Positions 1-6,196 of a stretch of DNA of 9,530 bases are shown here, piece after piece. The position numbers and the translations under genes were made by a program. Each line of letters begins with the position of its first letter. The stretch's first letter is position 1. The stretch comes from Vibrio madracius (GTDB lineage Bacteria; Pseudomonadota; Gammaproteobacteria; Enterobacterales; Vibrionaceae), in contig ASHK01000204.1 of NCBI GenBank assembly GCA_000695745.1, forward strand, positions 1-9,530, in the 5' to 3' direction. The notes beneath the pieces were generated by a model. It did not search any database, was not told where the DNA came from, and saw nothing but the letters and a program-made list of their open reading frames with translations.

Positions 1-35
1 ATCGGAGCATCCATATTTCGATACCCCTATTAGAT

Positions 36-65
36 CAAAGGTCTAGCTCGAAAGCTAGACCTTTG
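36..65 (-). terminator. Perfect hairpin downstream of pyrI, probable terminator
   Basis: A perfect 13-bp inverted repeat (36-48 against 53-65) encloses a 4-nt loop that reads UUCG on the minus strand, a very stable tetraloop. It lies about 50 nt beyond the pyrI stop codon. The stem ends in AAA/TTT on both sides, as in many bidirectional Vibrio terminators, but there is no long U tract after it on either strand. I infer that it ends the pyrBI transcript and possibly one arriving from the left. Confidence 0.6.
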
Positions 66-76
66 TCAGCAGTCTG

Positions 77-97
77 AAGCCTACAATGTGTAGGCTT
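77..97 (+). terminator. Second hairpin after pyrI
   Basis: A perfect 9-bp stem (77-85 against 89-97) has a 3-nt loop and is followed on the plus strand by TTGTTT after base 95. The T-rich tail suits plus-strand termination of a gene to the left. On the minus strand it lies between the pyrI stop and the larger hairpin at 36-65 and could protect the pyrBI 3' end. The direction of action is inferred. Confidence 0.4.
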
Positions 98-117
98 GTT
101 TAATAATCGTGTCATTC

Positions 118-579
118 TTAGCTTTCAGTAACGATCTCACGTGAATAGACTTTTTCACAGTACTTACACTTGAGGCGAATGTCTTGATGTTTTTCGAACA
201 CTTTGAAGCTGCTGTCTACTGGTTCATTGTGAGTAATGCAGTTGCTATTTGGGCACTCAAACACACCGGTAATCGTTTCAGGCAGTTTTAACGCTAACTT
301 TTTGCAAACTTCATAGTTCTCAATCTGGTTCACGGTGGCATGAGGAGCGTAGAGTGCCAATTTGTTCGCTTGTTCTTCGGTGATAAATACGTTCTCTATT
401 TTCAGCAGATCCTTACAACCTAATGCTGAAGAAGGTAAGTTAAGACCGATGGTGACACGCTGTTTGGATTGATCCATGGCGAACAGTTTGAGTACTTTGA
501 TACCAATGTTTGCAGGGATATGGTCGATGACCGTGCCATTTTTAATTGCTTCTACTTGCAACTGGGTTTCTTTAGACAT
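118..579 (-). CDS. pyrI: Aspartate carbamoyltransferase regulatory chain PyrI
   Basis: PyrI is the regulatory subunit of the class B aspartate transcarbamoylase dodecamer (two catalytic trimers, three regulatory dimers). It binds CTP/UTP (inhibition) and ATP (activation) and does no chemistry itself. The protein is 153 residues, the length of E. coli PyrI. The N-terminal part (about 1-100) is the allosteric nucleotide-binding domain. The C-terminal part carries the structural zinc ligands Cys109, Cys114, Cys138 and Cys141 in the C-x4-C ... C-x2-C pattern, at the same positions as in E. coli. The ATG at 579 is chosen because AAGGAG lies at a normal distance upstream. A TTG six bases earlier would be too close to that site. 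pyrI begins 12 nt after the pyrB stop, so the two are cotranscribed and probably translated in concert. Nothing is odd in the gene. Confidence 0.97.
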   Translation of the reverse strand: MSKETQLQVEAIKNGTVIDHIPANIGIKVLKLFAMDQSKQRVTIGLNLPSSALGCKDLLKIENVFITEEQANKLALYAPHATVNQIENYEVCKKLALKLPETITGVFECPNSNCITHNEPVDSSFKVFEKHQDIRLKCKYCEKVYSREIVTES

Positions 580-591
580 GATCAATTCTCC

Positions 592-1521
592 TTAAAGCGT
601 TTCGTTTAGAACTAGAGCAAGTAGAGCTTCACGGGCATAGACGCCGTTTTCTGCTTGTTGGAAATAGTACGCGTAAGGGGTTTTATCCACGTCTATAGTA
701 ATTTCATCAACACGAGGCAGAGGATGCAGAACTTTTAAATTATCCCGCGCGTCTTTTAAAGTGTCGGCCGAAAGAATGTAAGCTGATTTGATATGTGCAT
801 ATTCAGATTCATCGAAACGCTCTTTCTGTACGCGTGTCATGTACAGGATATCAAGCTCGCCGACGACACTCTCCATGTCTGTGTGTAGACTAAAATCAAT
901 TCCCGCTTCCTCAAGTTCCTCACAGATATAATCCGGCATCGCTAAGGCGTCAGGAGCGATAAAGAAGAAGCGAACATTATTAAATTTTGCTAAGGCTTGC
1001 GTTAACGAGTGCACCGTACGCCCGTATTTCAAATCACCGACAAACGCCACATTGATATCATCCAGACGGCCTTGAGTTTCATAGATGCTATACAGGTCTA
1101 GTAGTGTTTGTGTCGGGTGTTGGTTGGAGCCATCTCCGGCATTGATAACTGGGACGCCGTTTGAAAACTCAGACGCTAGACGAGCTGCGCCTTCTTGTGG
1201 ATGACGCATCACAAAAGCATCGACATAAGATGAAATAACCTGAACCGAGTCAGCTAACGTCTCGCCTTTCTTTGCAAGAGAGGTATTACCGCCGCTATCG
1301 AAACCAATTACGTCTCCGCCGATACGTTGGATGGCAGTTTCAAATGACAGACGTGTACGAGTCGAAGGTTCAAAGAAGCAGCTAGCGACAACCTTGTTTT
1401 TAATAAGCTCAGGCTGAGGGTTTGATTTTAGTTGACCGGCTGTCTGTACAATGAGTTCCAGCTCCTCACGTGACAACTCTGGAATTGAGATAATGTGCTT
1501 TTGATAGAGCGTATTCGCCAT
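592..1521 (-). CDS. pyrB: Aspartate carbamoyltransferase catalytic chain PyrB
   Basis: PyrB catalyses carbamoyl phosphate + L-aspartate -> N-carbamoyl-aspartate, the committed step of pyrimidine synthesis, in the cytoplasm. The protein is 309 residues (E. coli 311) and begins [10 protein letters not shown], nearly identical to the enterobacterial start. Visible motifs are the carbamoyl-phosphate loop STRTR at 53-57, the 80s loop with Ser81 and Lys85, HPTQ at 135-138 and HPLPR at 266-270. The fold is an N-terminal carbamoyl-phosphate domain followed by an aspartate domain. The reading frame stays open another 22 codons upstream, but the ATG at 1521 has AGGGAAG at the right distance and matches the family N terminus. 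pyrI follows 12 nt after the stop. Expression should be set by the leader attenuator and the UTP-sensitive start site upstream. Confidence 0.98.
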   Translation of the reverse strand: MANTLYQKHIISIPELSREELELIVQTAGQLKSNPQPELIKNKVVASCFFEPSTRTRLSFETAIQRIGGDVIGFDSGGNTSLAKKGETLADSVQVISSYVDAFVMRHPQEGAARLASEFSNGVPVINAGDGSNQHPTQTLLDLYSIYETQGRLDDINVAFVGDLKYGRTVHSLTQALAKFNNVRFFFIAPDALAMPDYICEELEEAGIDFSLHTDMESVVGELDILYMTRVQKERFDESEYAHIKSAYILSADTLKDARDNLKVLHPLPRVDEITIDVDKTPYAYYFQQAENGVYAREALLALVLNETL

Positions 1522-1666
1522 GTTTATCTTCCCTATAGTTAAAACCAGACCAGATGGATATTCCCAGTGCGAAAGGCCAACGACCAATCACTGCTTGGAA
1601 TGCAGGCATAAAAAAACCCCCCATAATGGGAGGTTTAGCAATCAATAGGAAATAATAACGGTGCAT
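1466..1666 (-). CDS. pyrL: pyrBI leader peptide (PyrL-like), overlapping pyrB
   Basis: This open frame starts at the ATG at 1666, reads through a very U-rich stretch (His-Arg-Tyr-Tyr-Phe-Leu-Leu-Ile codons) and then straight through the attenuator hairpin and its U7 tract. That is the layout of E. coli pyrL: high UTP lets RNA polymerase outrun the ribosome and terminate, while low UTP makes it pause in the U-rich region so that a following ribosome blocks the hairpin. The frame does not stop before pyrB. It ends at a TGA 56 nt inside pyrB, giving 66 codons, whereas E. coli pyrL has 44 and stops before pyrB. No convincing Shine-Dalgarno is visible, and a 7-bp hairpin sits directly before the ATG, so the exact start is uncertain. 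The peptide itself probably has no function. Confidence 0.6.
   Translation of the reverse strand: MHRYYFLLIAKPPIMGGFFMPAFQAVIGRWPFALGISIWSGFNYREDKHGEYALSKAHYLNSRVVT
1610..1636 (-). terminator. pyrBI attenuator (intrinsic terminator in the leader)
   Basis: Read on the minus strand, AAACCTCCC (1636-1628) pairs with GGGGGGTTT (1622-1614) around a 5-nt ATTAT loop, followed by an uninterrupted T run to base 1610 (T7, partly in the stem). One pair (1619/1631) is G-U in the minus-strand RNA but would be C-A on the other strand, so the hairpin favours the pyrBI direction. It lies about 90 nt ahead of the pyrB ATG and inside the leader reading frame, which identifies it as the UTP-dependent attenuator. 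Confidence 0.9.
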
Positions 1667-1685
1667 GATAAGCAAAAAGCTTATC
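1667..1685 (-). promoter_or_regulatory. Small hairpin abutting the leader start codon
   Basis: GATAAGC and GCTTATC form a perfect 7-bp stem around a 5-nt loop (U5 in the minus-strand RNA) and end exactly one base before the leader ATG at 1666. It could slow RNA polymerase in a UTP-sensitive way or limit leader translation. Its role is inferred. Confidence 0.45.
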
Positions 1686-1736
1686 GAGAGCGTGATATGT
1701 TGTAAAACTCGCTTGCGCCATTGATTGTTCCCCAGA

Positions 1737-1777
1737 CAAATTGCGGAGAATTATACGCCTAAAATTCGTGAGCGCAA
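1737..1777 (-). promoter_or_regulatory. pyrBI promoter with UTP-sensitive start site
   Basis: A perfect minus-strand -10 box TATAAT lies at 1755-1750. A weak -35 candidate TTGCGC at 1777-1772 is separated from it by 16 bp. Seven bases after the -10 box the initially transcribed sequence is AATTTG (1742-1737). E. coli pyrBI has the same -10, the same 7-nt spacing and the same AATTTG start, where high UTP causes reiterative U addition and abortive release. The same control is inferred here, in addition to attenuation. Confidence 0.85.
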
Positions 1778-1806
1778 GCGATTACATCAAAGGTTTATCG
1801 TTAAAT

Positions 1807-1824
1807 TAGTCACGTTTTTGACTA
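1807..1824 (-). terminator. Weak hairpin overlapping the argF stop codon
   Basis: TAGTCA and TGACTA form a 6-bp stem with a 6-nt loop. It starts inside the argF TAG stop and is followed by ATTT on the minus strand. It is short and has a poor U tail, so it may be a leaky terminator or only a 3' end stabiliser. No better terminator is visible between argF and the pyrBI promoter, so some readthrough from argF into pyrBI is possible. Confidence 0.25.
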
Positions 1825-2826
1825 GCTGCCTAACGTAGCAACCATGACAGCTTTGATGGTGTGCATCCGGTTTTCTGCTTCATCAAATACGATAGAGTAC
1901 TCGGATTCGAACACATCATTAGTCACTTCAAGACCATTCAAACCATATTTCTCGGCGATTTCTTTGCCAATAGTGGTTTGGTCATCATGAAACGCTGGCA
2001 AGCAGTGCATAAATTTCACATCTTTGTTGCCCGTAGCCTTAATCGTATCCATGTTTACTTGATACGGTTTCATCAAAGCAATACGCTCTTCCCATGCCGA
2101 TGCTGATTCGCCCATAGAAACCCAAACGTCCGTGTATAAGAAGTCACAATCAGCTACGCCTTGTTGTACGTCTTCGGTGAGAGTAATGGAAGCACCTGTT
2201 GATAAGGCGATGGTCTGACATTCATCGATGAGGCTTTGCTCGGGCCAAAACGCCTTTGGCGCAACCAGACGAATATCCATGCCCATTTTTGCGGCCCCAA
2301 CCATTAGAGAGTTCCCCATGTTGTTGCGCGCATCGCCTAAATAGGCAAATTTAATTTGGTGTAACAGTTTGCCTTTGCCGTGTTCTAGCATAGTCAAAAA
2401 GTCTGCGAGGATTTGCGTGGGGTGAAACTCATTGGTTAGCCCGTTCCAAACGGGTACACCCGCGTGAGCGCCTAGTTCTTCAACGATATCCTGACCAAAA
2501 CCACGATACTCGATGCCATCGTACATACGACCTAGTACGCGAGCCGTATCTTTCATGGACTCTTTATGACCGATTTGCGAACCTGAAGGGCCAATATACG
2601 AGACCTGAGCACCTTGATCAAAAGCGGCAACTTCAAAAGCACATCGGGTACGAGTCGAGGCTTTTTCAAAGATCAATGCAATGTTTTTCCCTACCAGTTT
2701 TTTTTGCTCAGTGCCGGCATATTTAGCGGCTTTAAGATCTTTAGACAGGTCGAGAAGAAACTGAATCTCTTTTGGTGAATAGTCGAGAAGCTTGAGAAAA
2801 TTCCTATTTCGTAAGTTGTAAGCCAT
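1822..2826 (-). CDS. argF: Ornithine carbamoyltransferase
   Basis: The enzyme catalyses carbamoyl phosphate + L-ornithine <-> L-citrulline + phosphate, a cytoplasmic step of arginine synthesis that also runs backwards in the arginine deiminase pathway. The protein is 334 residues, the length of E. coli ArgF/ArgI. Motifs are the carbamoyl-phosphate loop STRTR at 57-61, HPTQ at 135-138, the ornithine loop DVWVSMGE at 233-240 and HCLP at 274-277. The ATG at 2826 has GAAGGG at a normal distance. The gene has its own promoter overlapped by ARG-box-like sites, so arginine repression is expected and the anabolic name argF is preferred. Its position after arcA leaves open a catabolic role (arcB). Sequence alone does not separate the two because both forms share the motifs. 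Confidence 0.95.
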   Translation of the reverse strand: MAYNLRNRNFLKLLDYSPKEIQFLLDLSKDLKAAKYAGTEQKKLVGKNIALIFEKASTRTRCAFEVAAFDQGAQVSYIGPSGSQIGHKESMKDTARVLGRMYDGIEYRGFGQDIVEELGAHAGVPVWNGLTNEFHPTQILADFLTMLEHGKGKLLHQIKFAYLGDARNNMGNSLMVGAAKMGMDIRLVAPKAFWPEQSLIDECQTIALSTGASITLTEDVQQGVADCDFLYTDVWVSMGESASAWEERIALMKPYQVNMDTIKATGNKDVKFMHCLPAFHDDQTTIGKEIAEKYGLNGLEVTNDVFESEYSIVFDEAENRMHTIKAVMVATLGS

Positions 2827-2859
2827 GATTCGTACCCTTCTATTTAGTTTCTTGGTTTA

Positions 2860-2888
2860 TTTATACATAAAAATTCTTATAATGTGAA
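2860..2888 (-). promoter_or_regulatory. argF promoter
   Basis: On the minus strand, TTCACA (2888-2883, 5 of 6 matches to the -35 consensus) is 17 bp from TATAAA (2865-2860, 5 of 6 matches to the -10 consensus). Transcription should begin near 2853, about 26 nt ahead of the argF ATG. It lies just beyond the arcA terminator, so argF does not depend on arcA readthrough. Confidence 0.7.
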
Positions 2889-2900
2889 TAAGTATTTTAA
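2862..2900. promoter_or_regulatory. Tandem ARG boxes (ArgR operator) over the argF promoter
   Basis: Two 18-bp sites lie at 2862-2879 and 2883-2900, separated by 3 bp (21 bp centre to centre), the arrangement bound by an ArgR hexamer. Against the core TGAAT-N4-ATTCA, the second site has TGAAT (5/5) and ATTTT (3/5), and the first has TACAT (3/5) and ATTCT (4/5). Together they cover the -35, the spacer and part of the -10, so arginine-bound ArgR would block RNA polymerase. The spacing supports the call more than either site alone. Confidence 0.65.
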
Positions 2901-2908
2901 TTTGATGC

Positions 2909-2934
2909 AAAAAAAGCCCCTTATAGGGGCTTTT
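2909..2934 (-). terminator. arcA intrinsic terminator
   Basis: A perfect 10-bp stem, AAAAGCCCCT with its complement (2912-2921 against 2925-2934), has a 3-nt loop and is followed on the minus strand by a T7 run ending at 2909. It begins 16 nt after the arcA stop and separates arcA from the argF promoter. The plus-strand tail is also TTTT, so weak bidirectional action is possible. Confidence 0.92.
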
Positions 2935-2949
2935 GGTAAATAATTATGT

Positions 2950-4170
2950 TTATATGCTGTCTCGCTCGATAGGACAGCTCATACAACGGGCTCCGCCCCG
3001 ACCACGTCCTAGCTCATTGCCTGGAATAGTTAGGACCTGAATACCCGCCTTGTCGTACTTTTCATTAGTATACACATTTCTTTCATATCCGATAACGACA
3101 CCCGGTTTGACGGTCAGCACATTATTCGCGTCATTCCACTGTTCACGCTCTGCTTCGTAGTTATCGCCACCTGTCGTAATGATCTTCAATTGATCGACCT
3201 TTAATGCACTCTCTAGGGCTTTAAGGTAGTTCGGTAACTTTTCAACTTGCATCTGGCCTTTACTGTCGGAGGTTAGACGCCAAGTGTCGAGTTTATCGTT
3301 GATGATCTCTGGATATACCGAGAAAGTATCGACATCCATATGAGTCATGACGGTATCAAGGTGCATACAAGAGCGATGTTTCGGAAGATCGATAGCAATA
3401 ACCTGAGAGGCTTGTCCGGATTTAAACAGATTCGAGGCCAAGTTTTCCACACCTTGCGGGGTGGTGCGCTCAGAAATACCAATCAGTACCGCGCCTTTAC
3501 CGATAACAAGAACATCGCCGCCCTCAATGTTGGCGTTGTCATAATGAAGATCTTCATCACCGAAGTATTTAATGAAATCCTGACCGGCAAAGATTGGGTG
3601 CCAACGATAAATGGCTCTTAGATGATTGGTTTCGCGTTGGCGCGCTGGTTTCATCATTGGGTTGAGTGATACGCCACCGTAAACCCAACAAGAGGTATCA
3701 CGAGTGAAAAGGTGGTTTGGTAGCGGTTCAATAACAAAATCAAGCGGCTTGCTCATTTTGTGCAAGATAGAAGGGGTTTTGATGGGCAGCTCAGAGTATG
3801 CGAGGCCACCTAGTAAAATCGTCGCTAAGTGCTCGTCGTCCATTTCGGTCAGATACTTACGCAGCTCATTAGCAAAGATAGGCCCATAACGGAAATCAGA
3901 AATTTGTGTTTCTAGAAGCCATTCCTTTGCTTCTGGGACGGCAAGCGTCTCAACCAGTAGATCGTGCAGAAGCAGTACTTCGACATCTTGGCTACGTAGT
4001 GTATTGGCAAACGCATCATGTTCTTCACCTGCCGCTTCCACAGCTAGCACGTCATCAAATAATAATTCATGACAGTTAGATGGCGTGAGGTGGGTGAGGG
4101 CGCGTTCTGGACGATTTAATAATACGCGACGTAACTGGCCAACTTCCGACCCAACGTACAACTTGCTCAT
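2950..4170 (-). CDS. arcA: Arginine deiminase
   Basis: The enzyme hydrolyses L-arginine to L-citrulline and ammonia, the first step of the arginine deiminase pathway (energy from arginine and acid tolerance in many bacteria). The protein is 406 residues, typical for the family, with the guanidino-modifying enzyme fold. Catalytic residues are visible: Asp158 in FTRDTS, Glu216 in NIEGGD, His270 and Asp272 in MHLD, and the nucleophile Cys396 in GGARCMSCP near the C terminus. The first four keep a constant offset of 8 from the Pseudomonas aeruginosa enzyme. The ATG at 4170 is preceded by AAGGA. The gene is monocistronic, with a strong terminator directly after it. argF follows under its own promoter. 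No arcC (carbamate kinase) or arcD (antiporter) is present here, so the ATP-yielding pathway would need genes elsewhere. No clear FNR or ArgR site was found ahead of it. Confidence 0.97.
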   Translation of the reverse strand: MSKLYVGSEVGQLRRVLLNRPERALTHLTPSNCHELLFDDVLAVEAAGEEHDAFANTLRSQDVEVLLLHDLLVETLAVPEAKEWLLETQISDFRYGPIFANELRKYLTEMDDEHLATILLGGLAYSELPIKTPSILHKMSKPLDFVIEPLPNHLFTRDTSCWVYGGVSLNPMMKPARQRETNHLRAIYRWHPIFAGQDFIKYFGDEDLHYDNANIEGGDVLVIGKGAVLIGISERTTPQGVENLASNLFKSGQASQVIAIDLPKHRSCMHLDTVMTHMDVDTFSVYPEIINDKLDTWRLTSDSKGQMQVEKLPNYLKALESALKVDQLKIITTGGDNYEAEREQWNDANNVLTVKPGVVIGYERNVYTNEKYDKAGIQVLTIPGNELGRGRGGARCMSCPIERDSI

Positions 4171-4487
4171 TGTGATTCCTTTCAGTTTTGATTGCGCTAT
4201 TTATGACAAGCTTGTTATCAAGATGCAAGTTAAAATGTCAGCGTTTGTTACTGTTAAAAAGTTAAATTGCAGTGATATTGTGGAATAAACTAAAGAAATG
4301 CAGATGAATTTTTTTATGCGTTTGCTAGGTTTAGCATCACCAAACCGTGCTTGAGTATGCAGCATTATTGTGCAGTTTTAGCGCAATATTCATGAGCAAT
4401 ATATGCATAAAAAACGGAAATATGCAATAAAAGGCCAAGATAGTGACTAAAATAAACCAAGGATAAATCATAAATTGAGGGGGTGAT

Positions 4488-4538
4488 ATGCAAAATAGAC
4501 TCATAACCTTTCTAGTCGATATCGTTGCTGCTATTTGA
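4488..4538 (+). CDS. Possible 16-residue leader peptide or small protein
   Basis: An ATG at 4488 is preceded by AGGGGGT at a good distance, a near-consensus ribosome binding site in otherwise AT-rich DNA. The frame encodes MQNRLITFLVDIVAAI and stops at TGA. The peptide is hydrophobic after a short charged start, so it could be a very small membrane peptide. It lies about 200 nt ahead of rraB on the same strand, with hairpins in between, which resembles a regulatory leader. I recognise no family. There is no run of one amino acid that would suggest classical amino-acid attenuation. A chance ORF is possible, and the ribosome binding site is the main argument for it. Confidence 0.3.
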   Translation: MQNRLITFLVDIVAAI

Positions 4539-4618
4539 ATCTGGATCCTGCTTTATACTGAAATCAGAGAGTAATGACAAAATGTTAAGATTATGTTTCT
4601 GTGATCTCGATCTAAATT

Positions 4619-4672
4619 GGTTTGAGTAAACCGAGAAAAAAATTGTCAGGAAAGATCTCGGTTTGATCTTTC
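4619..4672 (+). promoter_or_regulatory. Competing hairpins in the probable rraB 5' leader
   Basis: Three helices share bases. GGTTT/AAACC pairs 4619-4623 with 4628-4632. AAACCGAG/CTCGGTTT pairs 4628-4635 with 4657-4664, a perfect 8-bp stem. GAAAGATC/GATCTTTC pairs 4650-4657 with 4665-4672, a perfect 8-bp stem. The first two exclude each other. The second and third overlap by only one base, so the loop of the third could also pair upstream as a pseudoknot. The structure ends 60 nt before the rraB ATG and has no strong U tail. A regulatory role is inferred. Confidence 0.35.
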
Positions 4673-4732
4673 GATTTTGGCTGACTTCTCGTATCATTCA
4701 TGCCGATAACCTATTTATAGCTGGAGCACTTT

Positions 4733-5149
4733 ATGTCTCAACAAGATGAGTATATGTCCGTTGAAGATTTGATCGAGATTCAAAAGGAAGAAACTCGCGA
4801 TATTATTCAAGCCTTAATTGAAGATGGAAGTGATCCAGAGGCATTGTACGAGATCGAACACCACCTGTTTTCTGAAGACTTTGATCGTTTAGAGAAGGCC
4901 GTTGTTGAAGCATTCAAAATGGGTTTTGAAGTGCTAGAAGCAGAAGAAACCGAAGATGAAGACGGTAATAAACTGCTTTGCTGTGATGCGACAATGGAAT
5001 CGACGCTCAATGCTGAGCAGATTGACGCACAAGTGGAGAAGCTAGTGAACTTAGCTGAGAAGTACGACATCATTTATGATGGCTGGGGTACGTACTACGA
5101 AGGCGAAGATGCGCTTTATAACGATGAAGATGAAGACGACGAAGAATAA
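4733..5149 (+). CDS. rraB: Regulator of ribonuclease E activity B (RraB)
   Basis: RraB binds RNase E and inhibits or retunes its endonuclease activity, changing the stability of a subset of mRNAs. It acts in the cytoplasm on the degradosome. The protein is 138 residues, the same length as E. coli RraB (YjgD), with the family signatures [17 protein letters not shown] near the N terminus, [18 protein letters not shown], and [15 protein letters not shown] followed by YDGWGTYYE. The C terminus is a strongly acidic Asp/Glu tail, typical of the family. The ATG at 4733 has GGAG six bases upstream. The gene is monocistronic: a clear terminator follows and the next gene has its own start region. In E. 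coli rraB is likewise next to the ornithine carbamoyltransferase gene argI, so the placement here is ancestral. The long upstream leader may carry regulation. Confidence 0.96.
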   Translation: MSQQDEYMSVEDLIEIQKEETRDIIQALIEDGSDPEALYEIEHHLFSEDFDRLEKAVVEAFKMGFEVLEAEETEDEDGNKLLCCDATMESTLNAEQIDAQVEKLVNLAEKYDIIYDGWGTYYEGEDALYNDEDEDDEE

Positions 5150-5164
5150 GTCGTATTGATGCGT

Positions 5165-5190
5165 AAAAGGCCGGCTCTGCTGGCCTTTTT
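5165..5190 (+). terminator. rraB intrinsic terminator
   Basis: AAAAGGCC pairs with GGCCTTTT, continued by one G-U and two G-C pairs around a TCT loop (11-bp stem in all), followed by T5. It starts 15 nt after the rraB stop. The G-U pair exists only in the plus-strand RNA, which favours that direction. Confidence 0.92.
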
Positions 5191-5270
5191 GCTATCTAGC
5201 AGGTTCAACCTATCTTTCGATAACGGATTTGATTATACTGCGCTAAATATGATCTAGGTCAATTCACACC

Positions 5271-6071
5271 ATGAAGAAAAATTTGGCTGGCCTATGGCAG
5301 CTGTCCCCGCTTACCGATCTTTCCATACCTCAGGATGATCTGTCTTTCCCAGGCGCTTTAAGTCAGGTTTTACCTTCCCATCTCTCCGAAGAAATGATTG
5401 CCAACCAAGAGTGGCACCTCATGCATGACTTTGAGTTAACAGAAGAAGAATTGCGCCACCCTGCGGTCGATTTAGTGATTGGTGGTGTCGAGCATTACGC
5501 TGAAGTTCGTATCAATGGGCGTGCCGTGATGGATTGTGATGGCAATGAAGTAATATATCGCCGTGAAATAAGAGCTCACTTACAGCAAGGCCCTAATCGT
5601 ATTGAAATTTTGTTCCTTAATTACGATGAAGAGGATTTATTGCTTGAGTCAGACGAAGCACCGCAGTGCTCTTTATGTGTTCCACCAGCGGTAACTGAAA
5701 CGCGTATGGGAGTTTGGCAGATGCCCTATTTACAGTTTATTCCCCATGTGCGCTTGGAGCATGTGGTGATGGAACAAATTTGGCATCATGGTGGGGGCTG
5801 TGAATTTAAAGTTGATCTTCATTATCATACTTACCGTGCAGGTTTGGTGTCGGCATCAGTCAGATTTAATGGTATGACATTGCACTTACCCATTGATGTT
5901 CGAGCAAATCAAGCGTCTGCTCTGTTTCAAGTAGAAGCGCCTAAATATGCCGATCTGGATCAGCTAAATTCAGATGATTTGTATCGCTTGGTCGTGACTT
6001 TAGATGGTCAAGTGCAAGAATTTGATGTGGCGCTCAGCCAGTCGTTGTGTGTCACCCATCTAGCCATTTAG
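5271..6071 (+). CDS. Orphan GH2-type sugar-binding/immunoglobulin-like protein, no catalytic domain
   Basis: I recognise the fold type but not a specific function. The 266 residues resemble the first two domains of glycoside hydrolase family 2 enzymes, beta-mannosidases in particular. Residues about 5-160 look like the jelly-roll galactose-binding-like domain: LAGLWQLSPL at the start, VIGGVEHYAEVRINGRAV at 69-86, LQQGPNRIEILFLN at 104-117 and GVWQMPYLQF at 147-156, which parallels the GIWRPVYL region of that family. Residues about 165-255 fit the following immunoglobulin-like beta domain. A family enzyme would then have a TIM barrel with two catalytic glutamates, but here the frame stops and only about 125 bases remain before mutS. 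No signal peptide or membrane segment is seen, so it is probably cytoplasmic. It follows the rraB terminator, with a possible -10 TATACT at 5234-5239. The ribosome binding site (AGGT) is weak. The frame is intact and codon use looks native, so it seems to be a stable gene, not debris. Confidence 0.8.
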   Translation: MKKNLAGLWQLSPLTDLSIPQDDLSFPGALSQVLPSHLSEEMIANQEWHLMHDFELTEEELRHPAVDLVIGGVEHYAEVRINGRAVMDCDGNEVIYRREIRAHLQQGPNRIEILFLNYDEEDLLLESDEAPQCSLCVPPAVTETRMGVWQMPYLQFIPHVRLEHVVMEQIWHHGGGCEFKVDLHYHTYRAGLVSASVRFNGMTLHLPIDVRANQASALFQVEAPKYADLDQLNSDDLYRLVVTLDGQVQEFDVALSQSLCVTHLAI

Positions 6072-6147
6072 TGAAATACGTAGCGGCAGATGGGTGGTGC
6101 ACAACTTAGAGGGCTGTAATGCTTCTCTAAGCTGCTGTGCTCGATAT

Positions 6148-6189
6148 GACATTGTCTCCCTTTAAACCTAATCAGCAAGAGACAATGTC
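6148..6189 (-). repeat. 11-bp inverted repeat between convergent genes, candidate mutS 3' hairpin
   Basis: GACATTGTCTC (6148-6158) and GAGACAATGTC (6179-6189) are perfect reverse complements around a 20-nt loop, 8 nt beyond the mutS stop. There is no U run on either side, so it is not a textbook intrinsic terminator. A smaller 7-bp inverted repeat (6105-6111 with 6125-6131) lies on the other side, nearer the plus-strand gene. Both may stabilise the 3' ends of the two converging transcripts. Confidence 0.45.
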
Positions 6190-6196
6190 TAAACCC

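Larger units (their letters stand above)
4171..4732. other. Long divergent intergenic region, arcA / rraB
   Basis: This AT-rich stretch of 562 bases separates the start codons of arcA (minus) and rraB (plus) and must hold both promoters. I could not identify either promoter with confidence. Visible elements are a 10-bp palindrome ACAAGCTTGT at 4206-4215 close to arcA, a direct repeat GCAATAT (4383-4389 and 4396-4402, 13-bp period), several scattered ATGCA/TGCAT words, a 16-codon ORF with a ribosome binding site at 4488, and overlapping hairpins at 4619-4672. The length and structure are more than a simple promoter region needs. Confidence 0.6.

Noticed and set aside
1..35. Possible minus-strand gene start (AGGGG then ATG at base 14) at the left edge, where ridA often follows pyrI
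   Set aside because: Only four to five codons are visible and they do not match a RidA N terminus that I recognise, so nothing can be supported.
583..585. TTG as an alternative pyrI start
   Set aside because: It lies too close to the AAGGAG site, while the ATG at 579 has normal spacing and gives exactly the family length of 153 residues.
1522..1587. N-terminal extension of PyrB by 22 residues
   Set aside because: It is leader sequence in the open frame. [10 protein letters not shown] at 1521 matches the family start and has a ribosome binding site.
4201..4225. Possible FNR/ANR-type site upstream of arcA (ATCAAG near the palindrome ACAAGCTTGT)
   Set aside because: Only one half-site resembles TTGAT-N4-ATCAA and the partner does not match at the required spacing.
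4512..4697. Minus-strand 61-residue ORF between arcA and rraB
   Set aside because: It has no ribosome binding site, no recognisable domain and a low-complexity composition. It runs across the hairpins at 4619-4672 and looks like chance.
4807..5073. Serine-rich minus-strand ORF of 88 residues
   Set aside because: It is the antisense shadow of rraB. The serine runs come from reading acidic GAA/GAT-type codons backwards.
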